A model generated the notes under the pieces. It saw nothing but the letters and a program-made list of their open reading frames with translations. It ran no database searches and had not been told where the DNA came from. The translations under genes were made by a program, and so were the position numbers. This document shows positions 43,001-49,635 of a DNA stretch of 64,000 bases, in pieces (the stretch's first letter is position 1; each line of letters starts with the position of its first letter). The stretch comes from Arthrospiribacter ruber (GTDB lineage Bacteria; Bacteroidota; Bacteroidia; Cytophagales; Cyclobacteriaceae): positions 124,001 through 188,000 of the forward strand of contig NZ_RPHB01000009.1 of NCBI RefSeq assembly GCF_019343195.1, written 5' to 3'.

Positions 43001-45988
43001 ATTGACTTCAACAGTGCTGACTTTTCCATCACCAAAAAGACACTCGTAATCACCGCAGATGCTGGACAGAGCAAAGTTTACGGTGCCGCAGACCCTGTAT
43101 TCACTTTCAAAGCAATTGGTTTTGAAAATGATGATGATGAAGAGGTGTTGACTGGAACTTTGGCAAGAACAGCAGGGGAAAATGTAGGCAACTATGCCAT
43201 CAACTTGGGAAGTTTAAGTGCAGGAGACAATTACGAGATTGACTTCAACAGTGCTGACTTTACCATCACCAAAAAGACCTTGGTCATCACTGCCGATGCA
43301 GGACAAAGCAAAGTTTACGGTGCCGCAGACCCTGTCTTTACTTTCAAAGCAACAGGTTTTGAAAATGGAGATGACGAGGAGGTACTTTCCGGTGCCTTGG
43401 CAAGAGCCGCAGGTGAAAATGTAGGTAACTACGCCATCAATTTGGGCAGCTTAAGCGCAGGAGACAATTACGAGATTGACTTCAAGGGAGCTGACTTTAC
43501 CATCACCAAAAAGACCTTGGTCATCACTGCCGATGCAGGACAGAGCAAAGTTTACGGTGCAGCAGACCCTGTATTTACCTTCAAAGCTTCAGGTTTTGAA
43601 AATGATGATGACGAGGATGTGTTGACTGGAACATTGTCCAGAGTCGCAGGAGAAAATGTCGGTAACTACGCCATCAATCTGGGAAGCTTAAGTGCAGGAG
43701 ACAATTACGCGATTGACTTCAAGGGAGCTGAATTTACCATCACCAAAAAGACGCTTGTCATCACTGCGGATGCAGGACAGAGCAAAGTTTACGGAGCAGC
43801 AGATCCTGTCTTTACTTTCAAAGCTTCAGGTTTTGAAAATGATGATGACGAGGATGTGTTGACTGGAACTTTGGCCAGAACCGCAGGTGAGAATGTAGGC
43901 AACTATGCCATCAACCTGGGTAGCTTAAGTGCCGGAGACAATTACGGGATTGACTTCAAGGGAGCGGATTTCGCTATCACAAAAGCTACCTTGACAGTTA
44001 CAGCTGAAGCAGGTCAATCCAAAATCTACGGTACAGCAGATCCGGTATTCACCTTCAAAGCTTCAGGTTTTGAAAATGATGATGACGAGGATGTGTTGAC
44101 TGGAACTTTGGCCAGAACCGCAGGAGAAAATGTAGGTAACTACGCCATCAACCTGGGAAGCTTAAGCGCAGGAGACAATTACGCGATTGACTTCAAGGGA
44201 GCGGACTTTGCGATCACCAAAAAGACACTCGTAATCACTGCGGATGCAGGACAAAGCAAAGTTTACGGAGCAGCAGACCCTGTATTCACTTTCAAAGCAA
44301 TTGGTTTTGAAAATGGAGATGATGAGGATGTAATTTCCGGAGCCTTGGCAAGAACAGCAGGTGAGAATGTAGGCAACTATGCCATCAACTTGGGAAGCTT
44401 AAGTGCAGGAGACAATTACGAGATTGACTTCAAGGGAGCTGACTTTACCATCACCAAAAAGACACTCGTAATCACCGCAGATAACAAGAGCAAAATCTAC
44501 GGCGAAGAGAATCCTGCACTAACCTTTACTTACTCCGGGCTGGTCAATAATGATCAGAAAATTGATAATGAACCTGTAATCTCTACCACAGCCAATCAAA
44601 GTTCCAATGCAGGAACTTACCCTATCCTACTAGAAGGGGGATCAGATGAGAATTACAAAATCACCTTAGAGAATGGAACCTTGACGGTAGGCAAAAAGGC
44701 ATTGACTATTACTGCTGATGACAAAGTCAAAGTATATGGTGATGAAAATCCAATCTTGACCTTTACCTATACAGGGTTGGTCAATGGGGACACTCGCATC
44801 AGTACGGAGCCGAAAATCTCCACTTCTGCAAATCTTCATTCGAATATTGGTACTTACCCAATCGAACTGATCGGAGCGGAAGATGGCAATTACACCATAA
44901 CTATAGAAAGTGGCCAATTGGAAGTCTCTCCTGCAATACTTGAGCTCACAGTGGACCATGGACAGTTTAAAATATATGGTACAGAAGATCCTGTATTTAC
45001 ATTCACTGCTGTCGGATTTAAGTTAGAGGACAATAAAGACCTGCTTAGTGGCACATTGGAAAGAATTGAGGGTGAAAATGTCGGGAATTACCCAATTCAG
45101 TTAGGTTCCATCTATGCAGGAGACAATTACACCATCACCTTCACAGGAAATGAATTCAGTATTATCCCTGCAAGGTTAGAAGCTGTAATCAGTCCGGCAG
45201 ATGTGGAGACAGCATGGAACAGCTCACCGGAATTGCCACAAACCATCACCATAATGACTGAAGATGGAAGATTCCTGGAATTTGAAGTTACCTGGGACCT
45301 TGCCAACCTCAATCTCCTTTCACGAGGAGAATACGAAATCTCCGGCTCAATCAAGCTACCGGAAGGGGTATTGAATGAAGAAGGACTGAAAGGAATCCTT
45401 AAAGTTAGGGTACTCGCAAAACCTGCTCCTGAAGACTTATTGCTAAGCAACAATACATTTGAAGGTTCGGCAACAGAGTTCTTCATCCATGTGGGAGGTT
45501 TCTCTGTAGTTGATCCAATAGATGAAACCCATGTGATAGCACTGGCTGGGGATGCAGGGGACAACAGGTACTTTGAAATCATCGACAAAATGCTCTTCTG
45601 GAGCAGTGCAGAACAGGTTGAAGGTAGAAATGAATTCACGGTCCATGTTCAAGTAAATGACAGAGACGGAAATATACTGACCAAAACCTTTGAGATTAGA
45701 AGAGTGAGAAAATCGGTTTCTGACATTACAGTCTTCAACAGCTTCACTCCAAACGGAGACGGGGTAAATGATACATGGGGCATCCCTGACCTGAGATTTT
45801 ATCAAGGTGTCACTATAAGGGTATTTGAAAGAAGTGGCCTACAAGTCTTTGTCACCAACAATCCAGACCACAGATGGGACGGAACCCACAACGGAAAAGA
45901 ACTGCCGGTGGGCTCCTACTATTGGGTCCTTGAAGTTCAGGAGACAGGTGAATCAAGAAGAGGCATACTCAACTTGATCAGAAAATAA
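34043..45988 (+). CDS. Giant MBG-repeat surface protein with type IX (type B) sorting domain
   Basis: A 3981-aa exported protein from the ATG at 34043, which starts a signal peptide (LYTLFMVLIIIGFIFPMQAFGQ); a start at 33842 would put 67 hydrophilic residues before it. Order: a lectin-like N-terminal part; two copies of a fibronectin-III-like unit (about nt 34640-34930 and 35512-35806) with TTYYFQAYATNS; a long Gly/Asn-rich beta-helix-like region (about 35830-39060) with repeated GNITINGKA and GHIWMGSG themes; an Ig-like part; a YDG unit (about 39660-39940); 18 near-identical 79-aa MBG units (40202-44467); three diverged MBG units; and a C-terminal gliding-motility-associated CHU_C sorting domain (FNSFTPNGDGVNDTWGI to GILNLIRK). 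Probably a secreted adhesin or stalk. The adjacent SprF-type gene supports type IX export. Confidence 0.93.
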   Translation: MKSSILQNGLYTLFMVLIIIGFIFPMQAFGQAGTLKFTEVGHHGNTLTDGAAGSTDIPGITYNIYGVNSSGGKIGNILVLDYAPPRESHYFFIDDGSWMGLPINRLIIESGSGNSFSLKSFKVFDELGESPNFLISGFRDGIPVATQTQTISPGAYIQINLNTDFENVNRVEISNQNGSVTQSFNTFVFENPSVVVALPTISTSAASSIFATGTTFNGNVTSDGGATVTARGFVYSSSNNTPTIGGSGVTNVTSGSGTGTFNETVSGLSPSTTYYFQAYATNSQGTSYGGVESFTTDLDCSTPPDQNFGSYEDIDYRGSITYQCITYTGSDAYVGIGNAVGQAITLSPLFSGSAVVLISDSPGGYVSFNSANPSNNFRIVSFVAEFFGHSNGQVSEVYSIKGYDDGIEVVSVTGFEVKASGTYGIGNAAIGYIREDFDQDGSNSGTLTFGIGWSNIDEIRFFPEDDAPFNNIYIGLDNINFEPAEIVISAPSVNSNTASSINSSEATLNGDVTSDGGSAVSARGFVYSSSDNTPTIGESGVTNVVVGSGTGTFQETVSGLEPSTTYYFQAYATNSEGTSYGGVESFTTIAIPCTGTITIGSTALGAAYSIDGGVLKTSGNATVPASVIVDYLQNTGDLVIESCDGDVVIRENIQIALTTSRTLTFQSSRDIVLTDEKEITASGNNLNLIFWADTDADQSGGVLFDSNTSISSNNGHIWIGGGGSTELWNGLTVGDSYAVGLTNTATGVSETYAGINAVGSSINAGEGNLYLNGKSTQTTYRFGIGTRINRMDMTGNDITILGEGSPNANTSSDTNRGNWGIGVENTIITGSGNILLEGKAGGQNAGSNGGGNHGIFTNSNSSIIVKGSGNLTLIGTGGGNPSISANSDNDGIRLNGGTLRVDTGTLLLNGTTGLHANSSDIDYTNGISESRDDSNALAGGKIILEANEINVASIVRFRGDEGSLIVRPRTINTTIGLGGATGTLQVSSTILSENFENGFKEIIIGSAETGKITIGGSTTFKDNLTLKSSGQIEMLASSSLTGQVGENASLVLWSDAIANGTGNININELASINTNGGHIWMGSGQAEEIWNDLTGPEGATVAGYAINVESASLNSGTGDIRLIGKSTNNFGIRLISNNSSNRNVDLNGANIHLIGSSASTAAGARGVSLSTSGSGGSELNVSATNSIFVQGELPTTNGNPIHIVGGGGGLITLDAQGGNIDLTANKININGTATLISEDGKLNIYPIDPNTSIGIGGTAGSLLLSSNNFSTHFADGFSEIIVGNNQTGLITLEGDITYHDPLTIKSNGSIIFNSNANVSSPFANNLKLWSRASGNNEATDANYGKVWMLQGSSVNSGGGDIIMGGGSDPLVGFAFGDSSVPSTDENSARNRGVTINGSINAAGGNITINGKASNSVSNGRGVSIGATIKTSNNGNITINGIARGISDAIALGDSWFNPSAIGILENENGYIFLDGKPTASARNGINVSTPGSFIKTGGNFTALSTGRISASLGGLIIGGDSNLEATDNITLSHESNDFGGSVSVSSAANLQIFGQNELVLGEISVSGLIDISTLGGDLKINQSITTTNSSTNAIQLIADINKSAGDPTGGNILITGNPTITVGPGGTAKLFSGSISDSEGLSDLVSIENIRYNSDPSLIEGDPIGDGVYVIFREKDCLNPDNAGEITGTQTICFETAPTIFTNNQSPSGETGTLEFMWQFTTLDPSGLGFDDSNWTDISNSNSASYQSSTLANTTWFRRLAKVECESDWSKALPSNSIVVTVDEATVSGHITGQNSITYGESTGDLVLSGNIGEVIKWQRRQGDSGTWMDLAITSKVYEESPAETGTWYYRAEVKSGVCNSVFTDAFEVEVSKKELLISGSFTALDKIYDGSEAAVFNTNNLSLSGIAGSDDVSLDNVVLKFNSPNVGENRSVQISSAGLSGTRADNYTLSLINAPTSTADITPASISVTPDSNQSKIYGSIDPIFTYTFNGQVQNETPSLIGNLGRKSGENVNNYNINIGTLALEDNGDFLASNYKIEFTDNITFQITAKQLSVIVDTGQSKVYGAADPVFTFKATGFENGDDEDVISGALARATGENVGNYAINLGSLSAGDNYDIDFNSADFTITKKTLVINADAGQSKVYGAADPVFTFKATGFENGDDEDVISGALARATGENVGNYAINLGSLSAGDNYDIDFNSADFTITKKTLVITADSGQSKVYGAADPVFTFKASGFENGDDEDVLTGTLSRAAGENVGNYAINLGSLSAGENYVIDFNSADFAITKKTLVITADAGQSKVYGAADPVFTFKATGFENDDDEDVLTGTLSRVAGENVGNYAINLGSLSAGDNYGIDFKGADFAITKATLTVTAEAGQSKIYGTADPVFTFKASGFENDDDEDVLTGTLARTAGENVGNYAINLGSLSAGDNYAIDFKGADFAITKKTLVITADAGQSKVYGAADPVFTFKATGFENGDDEDVISGALARAAGENVGNYAINLGSLSAGDNYEIDFKGADFTITKKTLVITADAGQSKVYGAADPVFTFKATGFENGDDEDMLSGTLARAAGENVGNYAINLGSLSAGNNYEIDFNGADFTITKKTLVITADAGQSKVYGSTDPVFTFKATDFENDDDEDVLTGTLARTAGENVGNYAINLGSLSAGDNYAIDFNGADFTITKKTLVITADAGQSKVYGAADPVFTFKASGFENDDDEDVLTGTLSRVAGENVGNYAINLGSLSAGDNYEIDFKGADFAITKATLTVTADAGQSKVYGAADPVFTFKATGFENGDDEEVLSGALARAAGENVGNYAINLGSLSAGENYVIDFNSADFAITKKTLVITADAGQSKVYGAADPVFTFKATGFENDDDEDVLTGTLARTAGENVGNYAINLGSLSAGDNYEIDFNSADFTIIKKTLVITADAGQSKVYGAADPVFTFKATGFENGDDEEVLSGALARAAGENVGNYAINLGSLSAGDNYEIDFNSADFSITKKTLVITADAGQSKVYGAADPVFTFKAIGFENDDDEEVLTGTLARTAGENVGNYAINLGSLSAGDNYEIDFNSADFTITKKTLVITADAGQSKVYGAADPVFTFKATGFENGDDEEVLSGALARAAGENVGNYAINLGSLSAGDNYEIDFKGADFTITKKTLVITADAGQSKVYGAADPVFTFKASGFENDDDEDVLTGTLSRVAGENVGNYAINLGSLSAGDNYAIDFKGAEFTITKKTLVITADAGQSKVYGAADPVFTFKASGFENDDDEDVLTGTLARTAGENVGNYAINLGSLSAGDNYGIDFKGADFAITKATLTVTAEAGQSKIYGTADPVFTFKASGFENDDDEDVLTGTLARTAGENVGNYAINLGSLSAGDNYAIDFKGADFAITKKTLVITADAGQSKVYGAADPVFTFKAIGFENGDDEDVISGALARTAGENVGNYAINLGSLSAGDNYEIDFKGADFTITKKTLVITADNKSKIYGEENPALTFTYSGLVNNDQKIDNEPVISTTANQSSNAGTYPILLEGGSDENYKITLENGTLTVGKKALTITADDKVKVYGDENPILTFTYTGLVNGDTRISTEPKISTSANLHSNIGTYPIELIGAEDGNYTITIESGQLEVSPAILELTVDHGQFKIYGTEDPVFTFTAVGFKLEDNKDLLSGTLERIEGENVGNYPIQLGSIYAGDNYTITFTGNEFSIIPARLEAVISPADVETAWNSSPELPQTITIMTEDGRFLEFEVTWDLANLNLLSRGEYEISGSIKLPEGVLNEEGLKGILKVRVLAKPAPEDLLLSNNTFEGSATEFFIHVGGFSVVDPIDETHVIALAGDAGDNRYFEIIDKMLFWSSAEQVEGRNEFTVHVQVNDRDGNILTKTFEIRRVRKSVSDITVFNSFTPNGDGVNDTWGIPDLRFYQGVTIRVFERSGLQVFVTNNPDHRWDGTHNGKELPVGSYYWVLEVQETGESRRGILNLIRK
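40202..44467 (+). repeat. 18 in-frame tandem repeats of exactly 237 bp (79 aa, MBG type)
   Basis: The unit starts VITADAGQSKVYGAADPVFT and ends DFTITKKTL. All 18 copies are exactly 237 bp, with no indels. Variation is confined to a few sites: ENGDDE or ENDDDE, VISGAL, VLSGAL or VLTGTL, ARAAG, ARTAG or SRVAG, and DFNSAD, DFKGAD or DFNGAD. Copies 5 and 17 are the same at protein level, and the 4-5-6 and 16-17-18 blocks are similar, implying recent unequal exchange. Copy number is likely variable between strains. Confidence 0.97.
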
Positions 45989-46002
45989 GACTATTCAATA
46001 AG

Positions 46003-46030
46003 AGGCGGGATGCGCAAAGACATCCCGCCT
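46003..46030 (+). terminator. Intercistronic hairpin between the giant gene and the sprF-type gene
   Basis: AGGCGGGATG (46003-46012) and CATCCCGCCT (46021-46030) form a perfect GC-rich 10-bp stem with an 8-nt loop but without a T-run after it. It begins 14 bp after the giant gene's stop. It may trap 3' exonucleases or partly attenuate read-through into the SprF-type gene. Confidence 0.7.
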
Positions 46031-46075
46031 TACAAAAACTCATTTCAGAATCTAACATTCCAAACTGATATCATT

Positions 46076-47038
46076 ATGGCAAATTTTACAAAAACCCTTT
46101 TTCTGACTGGCCTGGCCATATTATTTAGCTTAGGTGTTTCAGCCCAATCCAGAAAATACGTAAGCCAGTTCAGTCATCTTCAAAACTATTATAACCCTGC
46201 CCTGACAGGCTATGAGGGATCCAATTTCAGAGGATTTGTGAGAGACCAGTGGTCAGGGTTTGAAGGGGCTCCAAAGACTTATTTTGCTTCGGCAGAATTT
46301 GATCTTGCCGATTTCAATTCTGCACCTGACCCTTCCACAGCCGGAAAAAATGCAGTGGGTCTAAACCTCATGCATGATCGATATGGAGCCTTCGTAGATA
46401 CAGAGTTGATGCTCAGCTACGCTTCAAGAATCCAGCTTTCCGACAAGGCAAACTTAAGACTGGGGGTAGGCCTAAACTATAATACTGTCCGATTAGATGG
46501 CAACAGTATGACTACCGAACAATCCAATGACCCAACCATGGCCCAATATGTCAATGGCTTTGCGAATATGCAGGTATTCGACTTTAACATTGGAATGGCC
46601 CTGACACATCCTAAATATTATGTTTCCTACGCCATGCACAATGTCAATCAGGGAGCATTGAGTTCAGGGGATGTATTTATGGATAGAAAAGCTCCTGTAT
46701 CAGTGGTGCAGGCAGGCTATCGTAGCATGGTGACAGACAACTTTGGAATAGCTTCCAACTTCATGTACCGCTCACAAAGCGATCTGCCGGACAATATAGA
46801 ATTCAACCTCAAAGCCATCTTGATGGACAAAATATGGCTGGGCGCAGGACACAGAGTGGACTATGCCAACAACTTTCAGTTTGGTGTAATTTTCCCAGCT
46901 GTCAGGATCGGATATGTTTATGAAATGCCAAGCAACAGGGCTTTTTTGCTACCCAATACAACACATGAATTCCTGGCTGTTTTCCCGATCTTTAGAAAGA
47001 ACATCAGAGAGTCAAAAGACGAAGTCCTTATCTGGTAA
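46076..47038 (+). CDS. PorP/SprF-family type IX secretion outer-membrane protein
   Basis: A 320-aa beta-barrel with a signal peptide (TLFLTGLAILFSLGVSAQS) starting at ATG 46076; an ATG at 46010 lies inside a hairpin and gives no signal. The family hallmark FSHLQNYYNPALTGYEGSNFRGFVRDQWSGFEGAPKTY is at about 31-69. The C-terminal barrel strands include GIASNFMYRSQSDLPDNIEFN and FLAVFPIFRK. In Bacteroidota, PorP/SprF proteins are encoded next to large CHU_C-type proteins and are needed for their secretion or attachment. This gene sits 88 bp after the giant protein's stop, the classic pairing, and is closed by a bidirectional terminator. Confidence 0.93.
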   Translation: MANFTKTLFLTGLAILFSLGVSAQSRKYVSQFSHLQNYYNPALTGYEGSNFRGFVRDQWSGFEGAPKTYFASAEFDLADFNSAPDPSTAGKNAVGLNLMHDRYGAFVDTELMLSYASRIQLSDKANLRLGVGLNYNTVRLDGNSMTTEQSNDPTMAQYVNGFANMQVFDFNIGMALTHPKYYVSYAMHNVNQGALSSGDVFMDRKAPVSVVQAGYRSMVTDNFGIASNFMYRSQSDLPDNIEFNLKAILMDKIWLGAGHRVDYANNFQFGVIFPAVRIGYVYEMPSNRAFLLPNTTHEFLAVFPIFRKNIRESKDEVLIW

Positions 47039-47080
47039 GAATTATGGAATCAGATCAAGTTGCTTTCACCCTAAAAGAAA

Positions 47081-47104
47081 AACCCGTAACGCATGCTACG
47101 GGTT
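47081..47104. terminator. Bidirectional terminator between sprF-type and M3 peptidase genes
   Basis: AACCCGTA (47081-47088) and TACGGGTT (47097-47104) form a perfect 8-bp stem. T-runs follow on both strands (TTTTTT on plus, TTTTTCTTTT on minus), so it can end both convergent transcripts. Confidence 0.9.
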
Positions 47105-47129
47105 TTTTACTTTTATAGGGTAGGATTTT

Positions 47130-49265
47130 TCACTTTGTCCTGTCCACAGTCACCTGGTCCAATCCTCTTTTCTTCAGCAAAGCATCGATTTTAGGTTCAG
47201 CTCCTCTGAAATTGACATACATCTTCATAGGGTCATCCGTACCTCCCCTTTCCAAAATCTCTTTTCTGAATGCCTGAGCTTTTTCCTGATTGAAGAGCTC
47301 AGTTTCCTTAAATGCCTGGAAAGCATCTGTATCCAACACTCCTGACCAAATATAGCTGTAATACCCAGCTGAATATCCACCCGCAAAAATGTGCTGAAAA
47401 TAGGTACTTCTATACCTTGGTATAATTTCATCAATCAAGCCAATCTTATCCATAGAAGCTTCTTCAAATTCATCAGCACTTTTTGAAATGGCTTCTTTCT
47501 GAGTATGATAGTCCATATCCAATAAAGATGCAGCTAAGTATTCGGTGGTTCCAAAACCCTGTCCAAAAGTACCGGACTTCTGAAGTTTTTCTATCAAAGC
47601 ATCCGGAATCACTTCTCCTGTCTCATAGTGAAAAGCATATTCTTTCAGGACAGAAGGTTCCGTAGCCCAGTTTTCCATTATCTGTGAAGGCAATTCCACA
47701 AAATCCCTTGGAACAGAGGTGCCGGCAAGGCTTCTGTACTGCACATTGGACATCAGACCATGCAAAGCATGACCGAACTCATGGAAAAAGGTAGTCACCT
47801 CATCAAAGGTCAATAAAGCAGGCGCATTGCCAGAAGGTCTGGAAAAATTGCACACTATAGAAATAACCGGAGCCTTTCTCTCCCCATTCTCCATCTCCTG
47901 TCCCCTATAAGAAGTCATCCATGCCCCTCCCCTTTTGGAAGCTCTTGGATGAAAATCCATGTAAAGGACTCCCAAATGGGAACCGTCAGCTTCTTTTACT
48001 TCATAAGCTTTGGCATCAGGATGGTAAACAGGAATATTCTCAATTTCTTCAAATGTAAGTCCCCATAGCCTGTTGACTACCATAAACACTCCTTCCTGAA
48101 CCTTAGGGAGTGAAAAGTAAGGTTTGACTTCCTGCTCGTCAAGGTCAAATTTCTTGACTTTTAGCTTTTCTTCATAGTATCTCCAATCCCAAGGTTCCAA
48201 TTCAAAATCTTTGCCCTCAGCTTTGATCAATTCCTGTATTTCAGCAGCCTCAGCCTTGGCCTTAGCGAGTGCCGGTGTCCAAAGTTGATTGAGCAAGTTG
48301 TACACGCCCTCGGGGTTTTTGGCCATGGTTTCCTCAAGCACATAATCAGCATGAGTCTCGAATCCCAATAGATTGGCCTTCTCTCTTCTCAAATTGGCAA
48401 TTTCAATAAGGATCTCTTTGTTGTCGTATTGATTATCCTGATCAGCCCTGTTTTTATAAGCTTCCCAGATTTTTTTTCTCAAATCTCTGTTGTCAGCATA
48501 TTGTAAAAAAGGCATTACACTTGGATTCTGAAGGGTAAAAAGCCATTTCCCATCCATTCCGGCATCCTTGGCATCTGCAGCAGCCGTTTCTTTCAAGGAA
48601 TTCGGAAGACCTGAAAGGTCTTCCTCATTTTCTACCACCAATTGAAATGCATTGGTTTCGGCTAGAAGGTTCTGTCCAAACTGAAGTCCAAGAGTAGAGA
48701 GTTTGCTGTTGATTTCTCTCATTTTCTCTTTATCAGCATCATTAAGATTTGCTCCGCTTCGGACAAATGCCTTATACCTTTTTTCTAACAATTTGTGCTG
48801 AACCTCACTAAGGCCTAGCTCATCTTTTTTGTCCCAAACAGCCTTTACTCGCTCAAACAATTCTTGATTCAAGTTGATATTGTCGCTGTGCTTGGACAAT
48901 TCTGGAGCCATTTCTCTGGCAATCGCCTGAAGCTCATCACTGGTATTTGCTGAATTCAGGTTAGAAAATACAATGCTTGCCTTAGCCAGCAGTCTACCTG
49001 AGTTTTCCATGGCTTCAATGGTATTTTCAAAAGTAGGATCTTCCGGATTATTGGTTATCGCATCGATTTCCTCTTGCTGGATTTTCATCCCTTCCCTAAG
49101 TGCTGGAGCAAAATGCTCATTTTTGATCTTGTCAAAAGGAGGCACCTCAAAAGGGGTATTGTAAGACTCGAAGAATGGGTTCATAGAAGTGGATGCTTCA
49201 TCAGATTGGTCGCAGGCAAAAAGCAGGGTTCCCGCTGCGGCCAAAGTCAATATTGATTTTCTCAT
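47130..49265 (-). CDS. M3-family metallopeptidase (peptidyl-dipeptidase Dcp-like), lipoprotein
   Basis: A 711-aa zinc peptidase with a lipoprotein-type signal (SILTLAAAGTLLFAC, C17 or so) starting at the ATG at 49265; an upstream in-frame start would add ten residues before the signal. The zinc motif HEFGH (H495-H499) lies in VTTFFHEFGHALHGLMS, followed by the ligand-containing DFVELPSQIMENW. The overall length and helical N-terminal lid (EVPPFDKIKNEHFAPALREGMK) match M3A oligopeptidases. It should cut short peptides in the periplasm. It is a single gene facing the convergent sprF transcript. Confidence 0.94.
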   Translation of the reverse strand: MRKSILTLAAAGTLLFACDQSDEASTSMNPFFESYNTPFEVPPFDKIKNEHFAPALREGMKIQQEEIDAITNNPEDPTFENTIEAMENSGRLLAKASIVFSNLNSANTSDELQAIAREMAPELSKHSDNINLNQELFERVKAVWDKKDELGLSEVQHKLLEKRYKAFVRSGANLNDADKEKMREINSKLSTLGLQFGQNLLAETNAFQLVVENEEDLSGLPNSLKETAAADAKDAGMDGKWLFTLQNPSVMPFLQYADNRDLRKKIWEAYKNRADQDNQYDNKEILIEIANLRREKANLLGFETHADYVLEETMAKNPEGVYNLLNQLWTPALAKAKAEAAEIQELIKAEGKDFELEPWDWRYYEEKLKVKKFDLDEQEVKPYFSLPKVQEGVFMVVNRLWGLTFEEIENIPVYHPDAKAYEVKEADGSHLGVLYMDFHPRASKRGGAWMTSYRGQEMENGERKAPVISIVCNFSRPSGNAPALLTFDEVTTFFHEFGHALHGLMSNVQYRSLAGTSVPRDFVELPSQIMENWATEPSVLKEYAFHYETGEVIPDALIEKLQKSGTFGQGFGTTEYLAASLLDMDYHTQKEAISKSADEFEEASMDKIGLIDEIIPRYRSTYFQHIFAGGYSAGYYSYIWSGVLDTDAFQAFKETELFNQEKAQAFRKEILERGGTDDPMKMYVNFRGAEPKIDALLKKRGLDQVTVDRTK

Positions 49266-49635
49266 GAATATGAATATTTGGGTTTCGGATGGCAAATATA
49301 AGAATAATTTAACCCCTACTATTCAATCACTTCAATAATCACCCGTTGATTCCTTAATTCATAGGTTTTGATTTTAACTTTCAATAAAAAAATAAGAAGT
49401 GCGAAAATAACTGAATAAAAAAGACTGATCCCCATTTTTAGAACTTCTTAAATCACATACAAAAAGGCTCTATTCATATCCGGTTTTTAACTTTTTCTCC
49501 CCAAAAAAATAAAATAGAATTCTATTATTATAAGATAAATAATGAATTATCAGAATTTTATTAAAATTTACACCCTTTTAAAAAAACATAATTCCGAACA
49601 AGCTGTTTCAACTTCAAATCAAAAACCCTAAACCC
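49266..49635. other. 370-bp divergent region between M3 peptidase and rhodopsin genes
   Basis: Very AT-rich, no gene. It must contain the promoters of both genes, but I find no close match to the TTTG/TAnnTTTG consensus near the rhodopsin start, so its promoter may use another sigma factor or a weak box. Confidence 0.5.

Noticed and set aside
46010-46075. Earlier ATG for the PorP/SprF-type gene
   Set aside because: It lies inside the 46003-46030 hairpin and places 22 residues before a clear signal peptide that starts at 46076.
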